Source: an uncultured Lachnospiraceae bacterium
Lineage (GTDB): Bacteria; Bacillota; Clostridia; Lachnospirales; Lachnospiraceae
Direction: 5' to 3'
NCBI GenBank assembly: GCA_910586715.1
Contig: CAJUJG010000015.1
Location: 1-16,186 of the forward strand
Length of the DNA: 16,186 nt
The translations under genes were made by a program, and so were the position numbers. The notes under the pieces were generated by a model. The model searched no databases and had not been told where the DNA came from. It saw nothing but the letters and a program-made list of their open reading frames with translations. Numbering within the stretch: position 1 is the first letter of the stretch; each line of letters begins with the position of its first letter. Below are positions 1 through 7,768 of this stretch, piece by piece.

Positions 1-98
1 GCTACTTTTCCAATCGCTGTTTTCAAAGTGGAAATAAACTTTTCACTTCAGCAAATTAATTTTATTTTAAAATATTAAAAAAGAAAGGAAGAACAAAC

Positions 99-371
99 AT
101 GACATCAGAAGACAAACAGATACTTGACCGCATCAACGAATACGCCGATAAGGTTTTAAAAGATTTTGATCCACAGAAAACGCAGGTTTCGTTCCAGCTC
201 GAAAAAGTCAGACCCATTATGGAAGAAATTGCAAAAGAAAAGGGGACAAGCGTTGAAGATATTTTTATTAAATACATGGATTTGGCAAGCGAAGTAACTG
301 CCGAACGCGAGACAAAATTTCAAAACACTATCGGAAACATGACAAAATACGGCGACGTGCATGACGCATAA
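99..371 (+). CDS. Small acidic protein of unknown function (90 aa)
   Basis: A complete ORF of 90 residues starts at an ATG preceded by a good Shine-Dalgarno sequence (AAGAAAGGAAG, 81-91) and stops just before a strong terminator hairpin, so it is very probably a real gene. The product is rich in charged residues (many D, E and K), has no signal peptide, membrane segment or cysteine, and looks mostly helical and cytosolic. I do not recognise a family. It converges with serA, and the two genes share the hairpin at 375-410. Upstream, 1-98 is AT-rich and contains an imperfect inverted repeat (26-34 with 40-48) but no convincing promoter, so the promoter may lie outside the window or be weak. No function is assigned. 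Confidence 0.8.
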   Translation: MTSEDKQILDRINEYADKVLKDFDPQKTQVSFQLEKVRPIMEEIAKEKGTSVEDIFIKYMDLASEVTAERETKFQNTIGNMTKYGDVHDA

Positions 372-416
372 AAACGCAGGACGGTACTGTTTCAACCATA
401 CCGTCCTGCGTTTTTT
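371..416. terminator. Bidirectional intrinsic terminator between the small ORF and serA
   Basis: A perfect 12-bp GC-rich stem (CGCAGGACGGTA, 375-386, pairing with 399-410) encloses a 12-nt loop. It is followed by TTTTTT on the plus strand and, because AAAA precedes the stem at 371-374, by a U-run on the minus strand too. It lies directly after the stop codon of the small plus-strand gene and 33 bp beyond the stop codon of serA, so it can terminate both convergent transcripts. Confidence 0.93.
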
Positions 417-448
417 ATCTTCATTTGAACCATAACACAACTGTCTGA

Positions 449-1612
449 TTATTTCACCACTCTCACACGGAACACACCTTCAATGCTGTTGAGCCGTGCA
501 AGAATCTTCTCATCTGCCGCTGCCGCAATATCCATCAGCGTATACGCATACTCGCCTCTTGACTTATTCGTCATATCGCTGATATTAATGCCAGCCTCGC
601 CAAACGCTGCCGTAAACTGCGTAATCATGTTTGCAATATTCTTATGCAGAACCGCAATCCTGCCCACATTCGAGCACACACCCATATTGCATGCAGGATA
701 ATTCACACTGTTTCTGATATTACCGTTCTCAAGGTAATCCATCAGCTCATCCACCGCCATCATGGCACAGTTGTCCTCCGACTCCTCCGTGGAAGCGCCA
801 AGGTGCGGAATCACAATACAACCCTTTGCCCCCGCCGTTGTCGGGTTCGGGAAATCAGAAACATACTTTCTTACCTTGCCTGCCTCCAGTGCGGCAACCA
901 TATCCTTCTCATTTACAAGCTGATCCCTCGCAAAATTTAAGACAATCACGCCCTCTTTCATCTTCTCGATGGCAGCAGCGTCAATCATGCCCTTTGTAGC
1001 GTCTATAAGAGGCACATGCACTGTAATGTAGTCGCAGTCCGTATAAATATCATCTACATTTTTTACATGTTTGACTTCCCTGGTCAATTTAAGCGCCGCA
1101 TCCACCGAAAGATACGGGTCATATCCATATACTTCCATGCCAAGCGCTACCGCCGCATTTGCCACGCGGATACCGATTGCGCCAAGTCCGATGATACCAA
1201 GCCTTTTTCCGTAAATTTCCGTACCTGCAAAATTCTTCTTTGCCTTCTCCGCGTCCTTGCCGACCGTCTCTACATCGGCATTCGCCTTCACCCAGTCAAT
1301 ACCGCCAGTCACGTCTCTTGATGCGAGCAGCATACCTGCAAGCACAAGCTCCTTGACGCCGTTTGCGTTTGCGCCCGGCGTGTTAAATACCACAATACCC
1401 TGCTCGGCACACTTCTCAAGCGGAATATTGTTTGTTCCCGCACCGGCCCTTGCCACCGCAAGCAGCTTCTTTGGCAGCTCCAAATCATGCATTGCCGCGC
1501 TTCTTACAAGCACGCCCTCCGCATCCTCCATGCTGTCCGTTTTCTGATACTCTTCCGTAAATCTTGATAACCCGATATTTGAAATCGGGTTCAGGCAATG
1601 ATACTGATACAT
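449..1612 (-). CDS. serA: D-3-phosphoglycerate dehydrogenase, ACT-domain form
   Basis: This enzyme oxidises 3-phosphoglycerate to 3-phosphohydroxypyruvate with NAD, the first step of serine synthesis. The 387-residue protein has a 2-hydroxyacid dehydrogenase fold with the nucleotide-binding loop GLGAIG at 142-147, the substrate Arg in NFARDQ (R229) and the catalytic His in PHLGASTEE (H270). A C-terminal ACT domain (about 318-387) is the usual site of serine feedback control. The catalytic Glu normally found in a DVFxxEP motif is not visible: the equivalent stretch reads SDFPNP (252-257). The start overlaps the serC stop by one base (TAATG), and GGAGG lies 10 nt upstream within serC, so translation is probably coupled. 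It pairs with serC as a serine operon. The call rests on family motifs and context; another hydroxyacid dehydrogenase specificity is unlikely beside serC. Confidence 0.95.
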   Translation of the reverse strand: MYQYHCLNPISNIGLSRFTEEYQKTDSMEDAEGVLVRSAAMHDLELPKKLLAVARAGAGTNNIPLEKCAEQGIVVFNTPGANANGVKELVLAGMLLASRDVTGGIDWVKANADVETVGKDAEKAKKNFAGTEIYGKRLGIIGLGAIGIRVANAAVALGMEVYGYDPYLSVDAALKLTREVKHVKNVDDIYTDCDYITVHVPLIDATKGMIDAAAIEKMKEGVIVLNFARDQLVNEKDMVAALEAGKVRKYVSDFPNPTTAGAKGCIVIPHLGASTEESEDNCAMMAVDELMDYLENGNIRNSVNYPACNMGVCSNVGRIAVLHKNIANMITQFTAAFGEAGINISDMTNKSRGEYAYTLMDIAAAADEKILARLNSIEGVFRVRVVK

Positions 1613-2694
1613 TATGCGTTCGCCTCCTCAAACTTTTTCATAAACTCCACAAGCTTCTCCACACCCTCAATCGGCATTGCATTGTAAATGCTTGCCCTCA
1701 TGCCTCCAACGGTTCTGTGCCCTTTCAGGTTCTCAAAGCCTGCCTCTTTCGCCTCTTTTACAAACTTCGCGTCAAGCTCCTCATTACCCGTAACAAACGG
1801 TACATTCATCAGGGAACGGTCTTCTTTTCTCACCGTACCCTTAAAGAGTTTGCTCTCGTCCAAAAAATCATATAAAATCTTAGCCTTCTTCTCGTTGTAT
1901 TCCTTCATCTTCTCAAGTCCGCCCATTTTCCTGAGCCACTTAAATACCTTGCCGCAGATATAAATACCATATGCAGGCGGTGTATTGTACAACGAATCAT
2001 TGTCCGCATGTGTCTTATACTTGAGCATGGTCGGCGTACCTGCAAGTACGTCGTCCGTAATTAAATCTTCTCTGATGATTACAATCACCACGCCGGCAGG
2101 ACCGATATTCTTCTGAACGCCGCCGTAAATTACGCCGTACTTCGTCACGTCAACAGGCTCTGACAAAAAGCATGAGGAAACATCCGCTACAAGCGTCTTT
2201 CCCTTTGTGTTAGGAAGCGTCTTAAACTTCGTTCCATAAATCGTATTGTTTTCACAGATATAAACATAATCCGCATCCTCGGAAATAGGTAAATCCGAAC
2301 AGTCCGGTATGTATGAGAATGTCTGATCCTCACTGGAAGCAATCTTGTTTGCCTTACCATACATGCAGGCTTCCTGATATGCCTTCTTTGCCCACTGACC
2401 TGTCACAATATAGTCCGCCACACCGTTTTTCATCAAATTCATCGGTATCATCGCAAACTGTTGGCTCGCCCCGCCCTGTAAAAACAAAACCTTGTAATTG
2501 TCTGGAATATTCATCAGCTCTCTTAAATCCGCCTCTGCCTCCTTGATAATCGTATCGTACGCCTTTGAACGATGGCTCATTTCCATGACCGACATTCCGG
2601 TTCCTCTGTAATCTAACATCTCGTCTGCAGCTTCTTTTAAAACTTCTTCAGGTAAAACTGCCGGACCTGCTGAAAAGTTATACACTCTTGCCAC
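1612..2694 (-). CDS. serC: Phosphoserine aminotransferase
   Basis: SerC transfers an amino group from glutamate to 3-phosphohydroxypyruvate to give phosphoserine, the second step of serine synthesis; it is a PLP enzyme of the cytosol. The 360-residue protein opens with the family signature VYNFSAGPA. It carries LQGGASQQF (72-80), NNTIYGT (149-155), the PLP-ring Asp in ADVSS (D171) and the Schiff-base Lys in GGVQKNIGPAG (K195). Length is normal for the family. The start codon is GTG (2692-2694), supported by AGGAGG about 9 nt upstream and by the N-terminal match to the family. It is followed without a gap by serA. The third gene of the pathway, serB, is not in the window. The 177-nt leader region upstream has several palindromes. 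Confidence 0.97.
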   Translation of the reverse strand: MARVYNFSAGPAVLPEEVLKEAADEMLDYRGTGMSVMEMSHRSKAYDTIIKEAEADLRELMNIPDNYKVLFLQGGASQQFAMIPMNLMKNGVADYIVTGQWAKKAYQEACMYGKANKIASSEDQTFSYIPDCSDLPISEDADYVYICENNTIYGTKFKTLPNTKGKTLVADVSSCFLSEPVDVTKYGVIYGGVQKNIGPAGVVIVIIREDLITDDVLAGTPTMLKYKTHADNDSLYNTPPAYGIYICGKVFKWLRKMGGLEKMKEYNEKKAKILYDFLDESKLFKGTVRKEDRSLMNVPFVTGNEELDAKFVKEAKEAGFENLKGHRTVGGMRASIYNAMPIEGVEKLVEFMKKFEEANA

Positions 2695-2871
2695 TTTTAA
2701 TTCCTCCTTGTTTTTCGAAGAAAAATGCGACTGTCCCTACAGGAGCAGAGGAATTTTCCTCCTGATTTCTCATTAAATTGGGGGAAACTCCCCGTTTCTC
2801 TATATACAACATATGTATGTTGAATATTTGTAACTATTCAGTTCCTTCATAATTATGATTATTTCCAAAAA
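2695..2871 (-). promoter_or_regulatory. serC upstream region with palindromes
   Basis: This 177-nt AT-rich gap lies between the L,D-transpeptidase stop and serC. It contains a 16-bp near-palindrome CAACATATGTATGTTG (2807-2822; 7-bp arms), a perfect 10-bp palindrome CATAATTATG (2848-2857), a small GGGGA/TCCCC hairpin (2781-2793) and a GAGGAA/TTCCTC inverted repeat near 2748-2761. Minus-strand hexamers around the 16-bp palindrome resemble promoter elements only weakly (a TATATA-like -10 without a good -35). There is no GC-rich hairpin followed by a U-run on the minus strand, so read-through from ilvB and the transpeptidase gene is possible. No T-box consensus or recognised riboswitch is seen. 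Assignment as a promoter or operator region is inference. Confidence 0.4.
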
Positions 2872-4293
2872 TTAATAAAACAAAATCACAGGCGTCCCTT
2901 TTTCCACGACCTCATACATCTCACTCATAATCTCAAGCGGCGTATTAATACAGCCGTGCGAACCGTCCGTCAGATAAATGTCCCCGCCAAACTCCTTGCG
3001 CCATGTTGCATCGTGAATACCGATATTGCCGTCAACCGCCATCCAGTATTTTACGGGCGTCGCGTAATTTCTGCCCCGCAGCACCCTGTTTTGCTGTTTA
3101 AAATAAACATAGCACACTTTCGCCGGCGTATCCCAGCCTCTGGAACGGTTTCCCGTCACAACAGGCGTATCAATCACAATCTCTCCGTCCTTGTAGTAAT
3201 ACATATGCTGCGCGCCCATATCCACCTCAACATACGTGTCTCCAATATCGTCCGCGCCCTTTTCCCATACCTCTGACCGGTACGCAGGCACTCTTGTGCC
3301 ACTCTCACCGTTCAGAAAAGCATTTAATAAAAACGCATACTCCTCTTTGGTATCAATGGCATTTCCGTAACTGCCTCCCGCAACGGTTACACGCTTTCCG
3401 CTAGTTGCCAAAAACTCCCGTTCCACGCCTACCGTATCATACGTCATGGACAAATATTCTACATATTCCTGTATCAGGGACGGATCAAGCACCGGCTTAT
3501 TGTCCTCGTCAAATACAATGTCCCCGTTCCCGTCAAGCGCCATCCAGTCACATACCACATTCTCGTCAATAATCTCCTGCCGGTCTCCAAACAAATACGT
3601 CATTTGAAAACCCTGAAAATCCCGGACACCCTCCCATTTTGCAAGCGTATCCTTCATTTCATCCGTATATGGTATAGATTGATAACAGTGCTTTTTGTTC
3701 TCATCTGCCGAAAGGTCTATATCTGTTAATTCATTAACAATCCCTTCGCAAATCAATTCTACCGTATTCTCTTTCAAAAGTAAATCCCTTGTTTCATCCA
3801 CAAGAATATATCCTGCCGCCGCACTCTTTACAATGGAAACGGAATTTTCAGGATTGTAAAGCCTGTCGTTGAGCCAATCCAGTTCACTGAGCTTTTCTTT
3901 CATCAGCGCCAAGTCATAACTGTATTCGGGCGCAATCTGATAAACGCCGCTCTGTGCAAAATGTGCAAGCCACGAATAACCCCTGTTCTGATGATAAATG
4001 TTCTCCACGGCAGGCGCGTACGAAGCGCTCACCCCATACGCATCCAGTTGTACCGTATGTACCAAACCATCAAGGGTATGTATGTTGACGCTTTTAGAAG
4101 CACCCTCTGCGGCGCCGTCCAGCCGTGCCGTCACCTCCTGCGGCGTCATTCCGGTACAGTAAATACCGTTAATCCATACCCCCATCGGAAATACATTTTT
4201 ATAGTAAAGTTCATTCAGCGCAGTGACAGCCGCCGCCAAAAGCGCAGCCGTCACAAGCATTGTACCAAATAATCGAATCAGTATTTTTTTCAT
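2872..4293 (-). CDS. Membrane-anchored L,D-transpeptidase (YkuD) with putative peptidoglycan-binding region
   Basis: The 473-residue protein has one N-terminal membrane segment (about 5-26) and should be anchored with its body outside. Residues about 40-330 resemble the putative peptidoglycan-binding region (PG_binding_4 / VanW-linked type) seen in clostridial and enterococcal transpeptidases. The C-terminal part (about 350-473) is a YkuD domain with the active-site sequence SHGCINTP preceded by IHDATW; the Cys is the acyl-enzyme nucleophile. It forms 3-3 cross-links in peptidoglycan or attaches proteins to it, independent of classical penicillin-binding proteins. The gene begins 13 nt after ilvB and is probably co-transcribed. 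No Shine-Dalgarno is visible: the 18 bases before ATG are AT-only apart from one C, which suggests coupling to ilvB or weak initiation. Its place in an amino acid operon is odd. Confidence 0.92.
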   Translation of the reverse strand: MKKILIRLFGTMLVTAALLAAAVTALNELYYKNVFPMGVWINGIYCTGMTPQEVTARLDGAAEGASKSVNIHTLDGLVHTVQLDAYGVSASYAPAVENIYHQNRGYSWLAHFAQSGVYQIAPEYSYDLALMKEKLSELDWLNDRLYNPENSVSIVKSAAAGYILVDETRDLLLKENTVELICEGIVNELTDIDLSADENKKHCYQSIPYTDEMKDTLAKWEGVRDFQGFQMTYLFGDRQEIIDENVVCDWMALDGNGDIVFDEDNKPVLDPSLIQEYVEYLSMTYDTVGVEREFLATSGKRVTVAGGSYGNAIDTKEEYAFLLNAFLNGESGTRVPAYRSEVWEKGADDIGDTYVEVDMGAQHMYYYKDGEIVIDTPVVTGNRSRGWDTPAKVCYVYFKQQNRVLRGRNYATPVKYWMAVDGNIGIHDATWRKEFGGDIYLTDGSHGCINTPLEIMSEMYEVVEKGTPVILFY

Positions 4294-4306
4294 GTTATTT
4301 TATATA

Positions 4307-5986
4307 TTATTGTCTGTTGTTCAAATCGTCTGCATCAAAGGCATCACTGATTGGCGCTCCTGCCGGAACCATCGGAAATACCTTGTCGTCCTCCTCAATC
4401 ACGCACTCAATCACAACCGGCTTTTGCAGCGCAATCGCCTTCTCAATCGCAGGCGCAACCTCCTCGCGCGTCGTCACACGGATTGCCTCGCAGCCAAGTC
4501 CCTCCGAAACCTTCACAAAGTCAACCTTGTCCGTCAGCACCGTCTGCGAATACCGTTTTTCGTAAAACAGCGTCTGCCACTGTCTCACCATTCCAAGCAC
4601 ATGATTGTTAATCACAATCTGAATAATCGGAATATTATATCTGCTTGCCGTCGCAAGTTCGTTCATATTCATTCGAAAACAGCCGTCACCCGCAATATTA
4701 ACGCAGATTTTCTCAGGCTTTCCAACCTTCGCACCGATACATGCGCCAAGCCCGTAACCCATTGTTCCAAGTCCGCCCGAAGAAAGGAAGGTGCGCGGCT
4801 GCGTATACTGATAAAACTGCGCCGCCCACATCTGATGCTGTCCGACATCTGTAGAAATAATCGCCTCACCCTTCGTAATGCGGTCAAGCTCCTCAATCAC
4901 ATACGGGCAGGTCAGCTTATCGGACTCATATTTTAACGGATACTTTTCCTTCATCTCCTGAATCTGTGCAATCCAGGCGTCATGGTTTTGCTGCTCTAAC
5001 TTACTGTTGAGCTCCTTTAATACCGTCTTTAAATCGCCGATGACCGCTGCGTCCGTCTTAATGTTTTTGTTGACCTCCGCCGCGTCAATATCAATCTGCA
5101 AAATTTTCGCATTCTCCGCAAACTTCTTGGGATTACCGATGACGCGGTCAGAAAACCGCGCTCCAAGCGCAATCAGCAAATCACACTGGCTGACGCCATA
5201 GTTTGAGGTTTTTGTGCCGTGCATACCAATCATTCCGGTATACATCGTACTCCTTGCGTCAAATGCACCCTTTGCCATCAGCGTATCGCAGACCGGAGCC
5301 TGAATTTTCTCCGCAAATTCCTTTACCTCTCTCGACGCATTCGAAATAACCGCGCCGCCGCCAAGATAAATATACGGTTTCTTTGCATTTTTAATCAGCT
5401 CCAACGCCACGTCAATGTCCTGCTCGCTATACGCATTTTTCAATGCGGGAGTTTCCGGCTTTACCGGAGTAAACTCGCACTTATTTGCCGTCGCATCTTT
5501 TGTAATGTCCACCAGCACCGGACCGGGTCTTCCTGATTTTGCAATTTGGAATGCCTCCCGGATAGTATCGGCAAGTTTTGTTACATCTTTAACAATATAG
5601 CCATGCTTTGTAATCGGCATGGTCACGCCCGCAATGTCAACCTCCTGAAACGAGTCCTTGCCAAGCAACGGCAAAGTCACGTTTGCGGTAATCGCAACCA
5701 TCGGCACGGAATCCATGTATGCCGTAGCAATACCGGTCACCAAATTCGTAGCGCCCGGACCGCTTGTTGCAAAGCACACGCCAACCTTGCCCGTCGCGCG
5801 CGCATAGCCGTCGGCTGCATGGGACGCGCCCTGCTCGTGGGAAGTCAGAATATGCTTAATCTCATCGCTATGTTTGTATAATTCATCGTAAATATTTAAA
5901 ATCGAACCGCCCGGATACCCAAATACGGTATCTACCCCCTGCTCCTTCAGACATTCAATTACAATCTGTGAACCTGTCAACTGCAT
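4307..5986 (-). CDS. ilvB: Acetolactate synthase, large (catalytic) subunit
   Basis: This TPP enzyme condenses two pyruvates to 2-acetolactate, or pyruvate and 2-ketobutyrate to acetohydroxybutyrate, the first common step of valine, leucine and isoleucine synthesis. At 559 residues it has the expected three domains. The catalytic Glu is E51 in SHEQGASHAADGYARATG, RFSDR is at 278-281, and the TPP/Mg motif runs from GDG (433-435) to N461. VLGMVRQWQ (463-471) is typical of biosynthetic, FAD-binding acetolactate synthases rather than the catabolic AlsS. The start ATG has AAGGAGA upstream. It follows ilvD by 26 nt. No small regulatory subunit gene (ilvN/ilvH) is adjacent, which is unusual for this enzyme; that gene may be elsewhere in the genome. 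Confidence 0.96.
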   Translation of the reverse strand: MQLTGSQIVIECLKEQGVDTVFGYPGGSILNIYDELYKHSDEIKHILTSHEQGASHAADGYARATGKVGVCFATSGPGATNLVTGIATAYMDSVPMVAITANVTLPLLGKDSFQEVDIAGVTMPITKHGYIVKDVTKLADTIREAFQIAKSGRPGPVLVDITKDATANKCEFTPVKPETPALKNAYSEQDIDVALELIKNAKKPYIYLGGGAVISNASREVKEFAEKIQAPVCDTLMAKGAFDARSTMYTGMIGMHGTKTSNYGVSQCDLLIALGARFSDRVIGNPKKFAENAKILQIDIDAAEVNKNIKTDAAVIGDLKTVLKELNSKLEQQNHDAWIAQIQEMKEKYPLKYESDKLTCPYVIEELDRITKGEAIISTDVGQHQMWAAQFYQYTQPRTFLSSGGLGTMGYGLGACIGAKVGKPEKICVNIAGDGCFRMNMNELATASRYNIPIIQIVINNHVLGMVRQWQTLFYEKRYSQTVLTDKVDFVKVSEGLGCEAIRVTTREEVAPAIEKAIALQKPVVIECVIEEDDKVFPMVPAGAPISDAFDADDLNNRQ

Positions 5987-6012
5987 TTATCATTCTCCTT
6001 TTTGTCCAACAA

Positions 6013-7686
6013 TTAATTCTTTTTCGGGATTTCCAAAATTGCACCCCTGTTGCCGCTTGTCACAAGCTCCCTGTATCTTGCAAGATAGCCTGTCGTAATC
6101 TTCGGCTCCCTCGGCTGCCATTTCGCCCTGCGCGCTGCAAGCTCCTCGTCCGAAACCTTGACATTCAGTGAATAATCCGGAATATTAATTGAAATCATAT
6201 CGCCCTCTTCTACCAATGCAATCGGTCCGCAAACCGCTGCCTCCGGCGAAACATGACCAATCGACGCGCCCCTTGACGCACCGGAAAACCGTCCGTCCGT
6301 AATCAATGCAACCGTTGAGCCAAGCCCCATGCCTGCAATTGCCGATGTCGGATTTAACATTTCACGCATACCCGGACCGCCCTTGGGACCCTCATAGCGG
6401 ATAACCACGACATCACCTGCCACAATCTTTCCGCCCTTGATTGCCTCAATCGCATCCTCCTCGCACTCAAACACGCGTGCCGGACCTTCATGCACCAGCA
6501 TTTCCGGTGCGACCGCCGAACGCTTTACAACACTTCCGTCCGGAGCCAAATTTCCTTTCAGTACGGCAAGACCGCCTGTTTTACTATATGGATTATCGTT
6601 TGGTCTGATAACCTCAGGATTTTTATTTTTTACGCCTTTAATATTCTCTCCAATCGTCTTTCCCGTAACCGTCATGCAGTCCGTATTCAAAAGCCCGAGC
6701 TCCGAAAGCTGGTTCATCACGGCATACACACCGCCCGCCTCGTTCAAATCCTCCATATAAGTCGGACCTGCCGGTGCAAGGTGACAATAATTCGGCGTCT
6801 TTGCACTGATTTCGTTTGCAAACGCAATATCAAAATCAAAGCCGATTTCATGCGCAATCGCTGGCAGATGCAGCATGGAATTTGTCGAACATCCAAGCGC
6901 CATATCTACAGTAAGTGCATTTAAGACGGCATCTTTCGTCATAATATCACGCGGACAGATGTTCTTCTTTAACAGCTCCATAACTGCCATTCCCGCATGC
7001 TTTGCAAGCTTGATGCGCTCCGAATACACCGCAGGGATTGTGCCGTTGCCCTGTAAGCCCATGCCAAGCGCTTCCGTAAGACAGTTCATCGAATTTGCCG
7101 TATACATGCCGGAGCATGAACCGCAGGTCGGACATGCCTTGTTCTCAAATTCACACACATCCTCCTCCGTCATCGTTCCTGCCGCATAAGAACCCACCGC
7201 CTCAAACATCGAAGAAAGGCTTCTCTTCTGTCCCTTCACGTGTCCCGCAAGCATCGGACCACCCGACACAAATACCGTCGGCACATTGATTCGCGCTGCC
7301 GCCATCAAAAGTCCCGGTACATTTTTATCACAGTTTGGCACCATGACAAGCGCATCGAACTGATGTGCTAATGCCATCGCCTCTGTCGAATCGGCAATCA
7401 AATCCCTTGTCACAAGCGAATACTTCATGCCGACATGCCCCATTGCAATTCCGTCGCACACTGCAATTGCAGGAAAAACAACAGGCACGCCGCCTGCCTC
7501 CGCAACACCGAGCTTTACGGCATTTACAATTTTATCAAGATTCATGTGACCTGGAACAATCTCATTGTAGGAGCTGACAATGCCGACCATCGGTTTTTGC
7601 ATTTCCTCCTCCGTAAATCCAAGTGCGTTAAAAAGACTTCTATGGGGTGCCTGCTGCATCCCCTTTTTTACATTATCACTTCTCAT
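6013..7686 (-). CDS. ilvD: Dihydroxy-acid dehydratase
   Basis: IlvD dehydrates 2,3-dihydroxy-isovalerate and 2,3-dihydroxy-3-methylvalerate to the 2-keto acids of valine and isoleucine. With the start at 7686 the protein is 557 residues and begins MRSDNVKKGMQQAPHRS, the family's usual N-terminus; AAAGGAG lies 11 nt upstream. An in-frame extension to 7722 exists but has no good ribosome site. Metal and cluster residues are visible: CDG (77-79), NCDKNVPG with the carbamylated Lys (C119, K121) and CPTCGSCSGMYTANS (from C185). The loop VPGHMNLD (44-51) has Gly where plant and mycobacterial [2Fe-2S] enzymes have Cys, so this is the E. coli-like oxygen-labile [4Fe-4S] type, which suits an anaerobe. 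It lies between leuB (82-nt gap) and ilvB in one direction. Confidence 0.96.
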   Translation of the reverse strand: MRSDNVKKGMQQAPHRSLFNALGFTEEEMQKPMVGIVSSYNEIVPGHMNLDKIVNAVKLGVAEAGGVPVVFPAIAVCDGIAMGHVGMKYSLVTRDLIADSTEAMALAHQFDALVMVPNCDKNVPGLLMAAARINVPTVFVSGGPMLAGHVKGQKRSLSSMFEAVGSYAAGTMTEEDVCEFENKACPTCGSCSGMYTANSMNCLTEALGMGLQGNGTIPAVYSERIKLAKHAGMAVMELLKKNICPRDIMTKDAVLNALTVDMALGCSTNSMLHLPAIAHEIGFDFDIAFANEISAKTPNYCHLAPAGPTYMEDLNEAGGVYAVMNQLSELGLLNTDCMTVTGKTIGENIKGVKNKNPEVIRPNDNPYSKTGGLAVLKGNLAPDGSVVKRSAVAPEMLVHEGPARVFECEEDAIEAIKGGKIVAGDVVVIRYEGPKGGPGMREMLNPTSAIAGMGLGSTVALITDGRFSGASRGASIGHVSPEAAVCGPIALVEEGDMISINIPDYSLNVKVSDEELAARRAKWQPREPKITTGYLARYRELVTSGNRGAILEIPKKN

Positions 7687-7768
7687 ACTATAACATACTC
7701 CTTTCTCCATCTGCGAATTCATGCCAACGAAAAGCGCAGGCTTTTTGTTGAATGGAATCCTTTATTTA

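Noticed and set aside
26..48. Imperfect inverted repeat at the left edge, considered as a terminator of an upstream gene
   Set aside because: AT-rich 9-bp arms with one mismatch and no U-run after it; no gene end is visible in the window to support it.
2695..2871. T-box or amino acid riboswitch in front of serC
   Set aside because: The region is too short, there is no T-box consensus (AGGGUGGNACCGCG-like) and no terminator/antiterminator pair.
4223..4936. A 237-aa plus-strand open frame opposite ilvB and the transpeptidase start
   Set aside because: It runs antisense to two well-supported genes, its product is rich in Arg/His/Asn as expected of a reverse-frame shadow, and it has no ribosome site or family motif.
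7687..7722. Longer N-terminus for IlvD (12 extra residues)
   Set aside because: The family starts at MRSDxVKKG and the good AAAGGAG site lies inside the extension, so 7686 is the better start.
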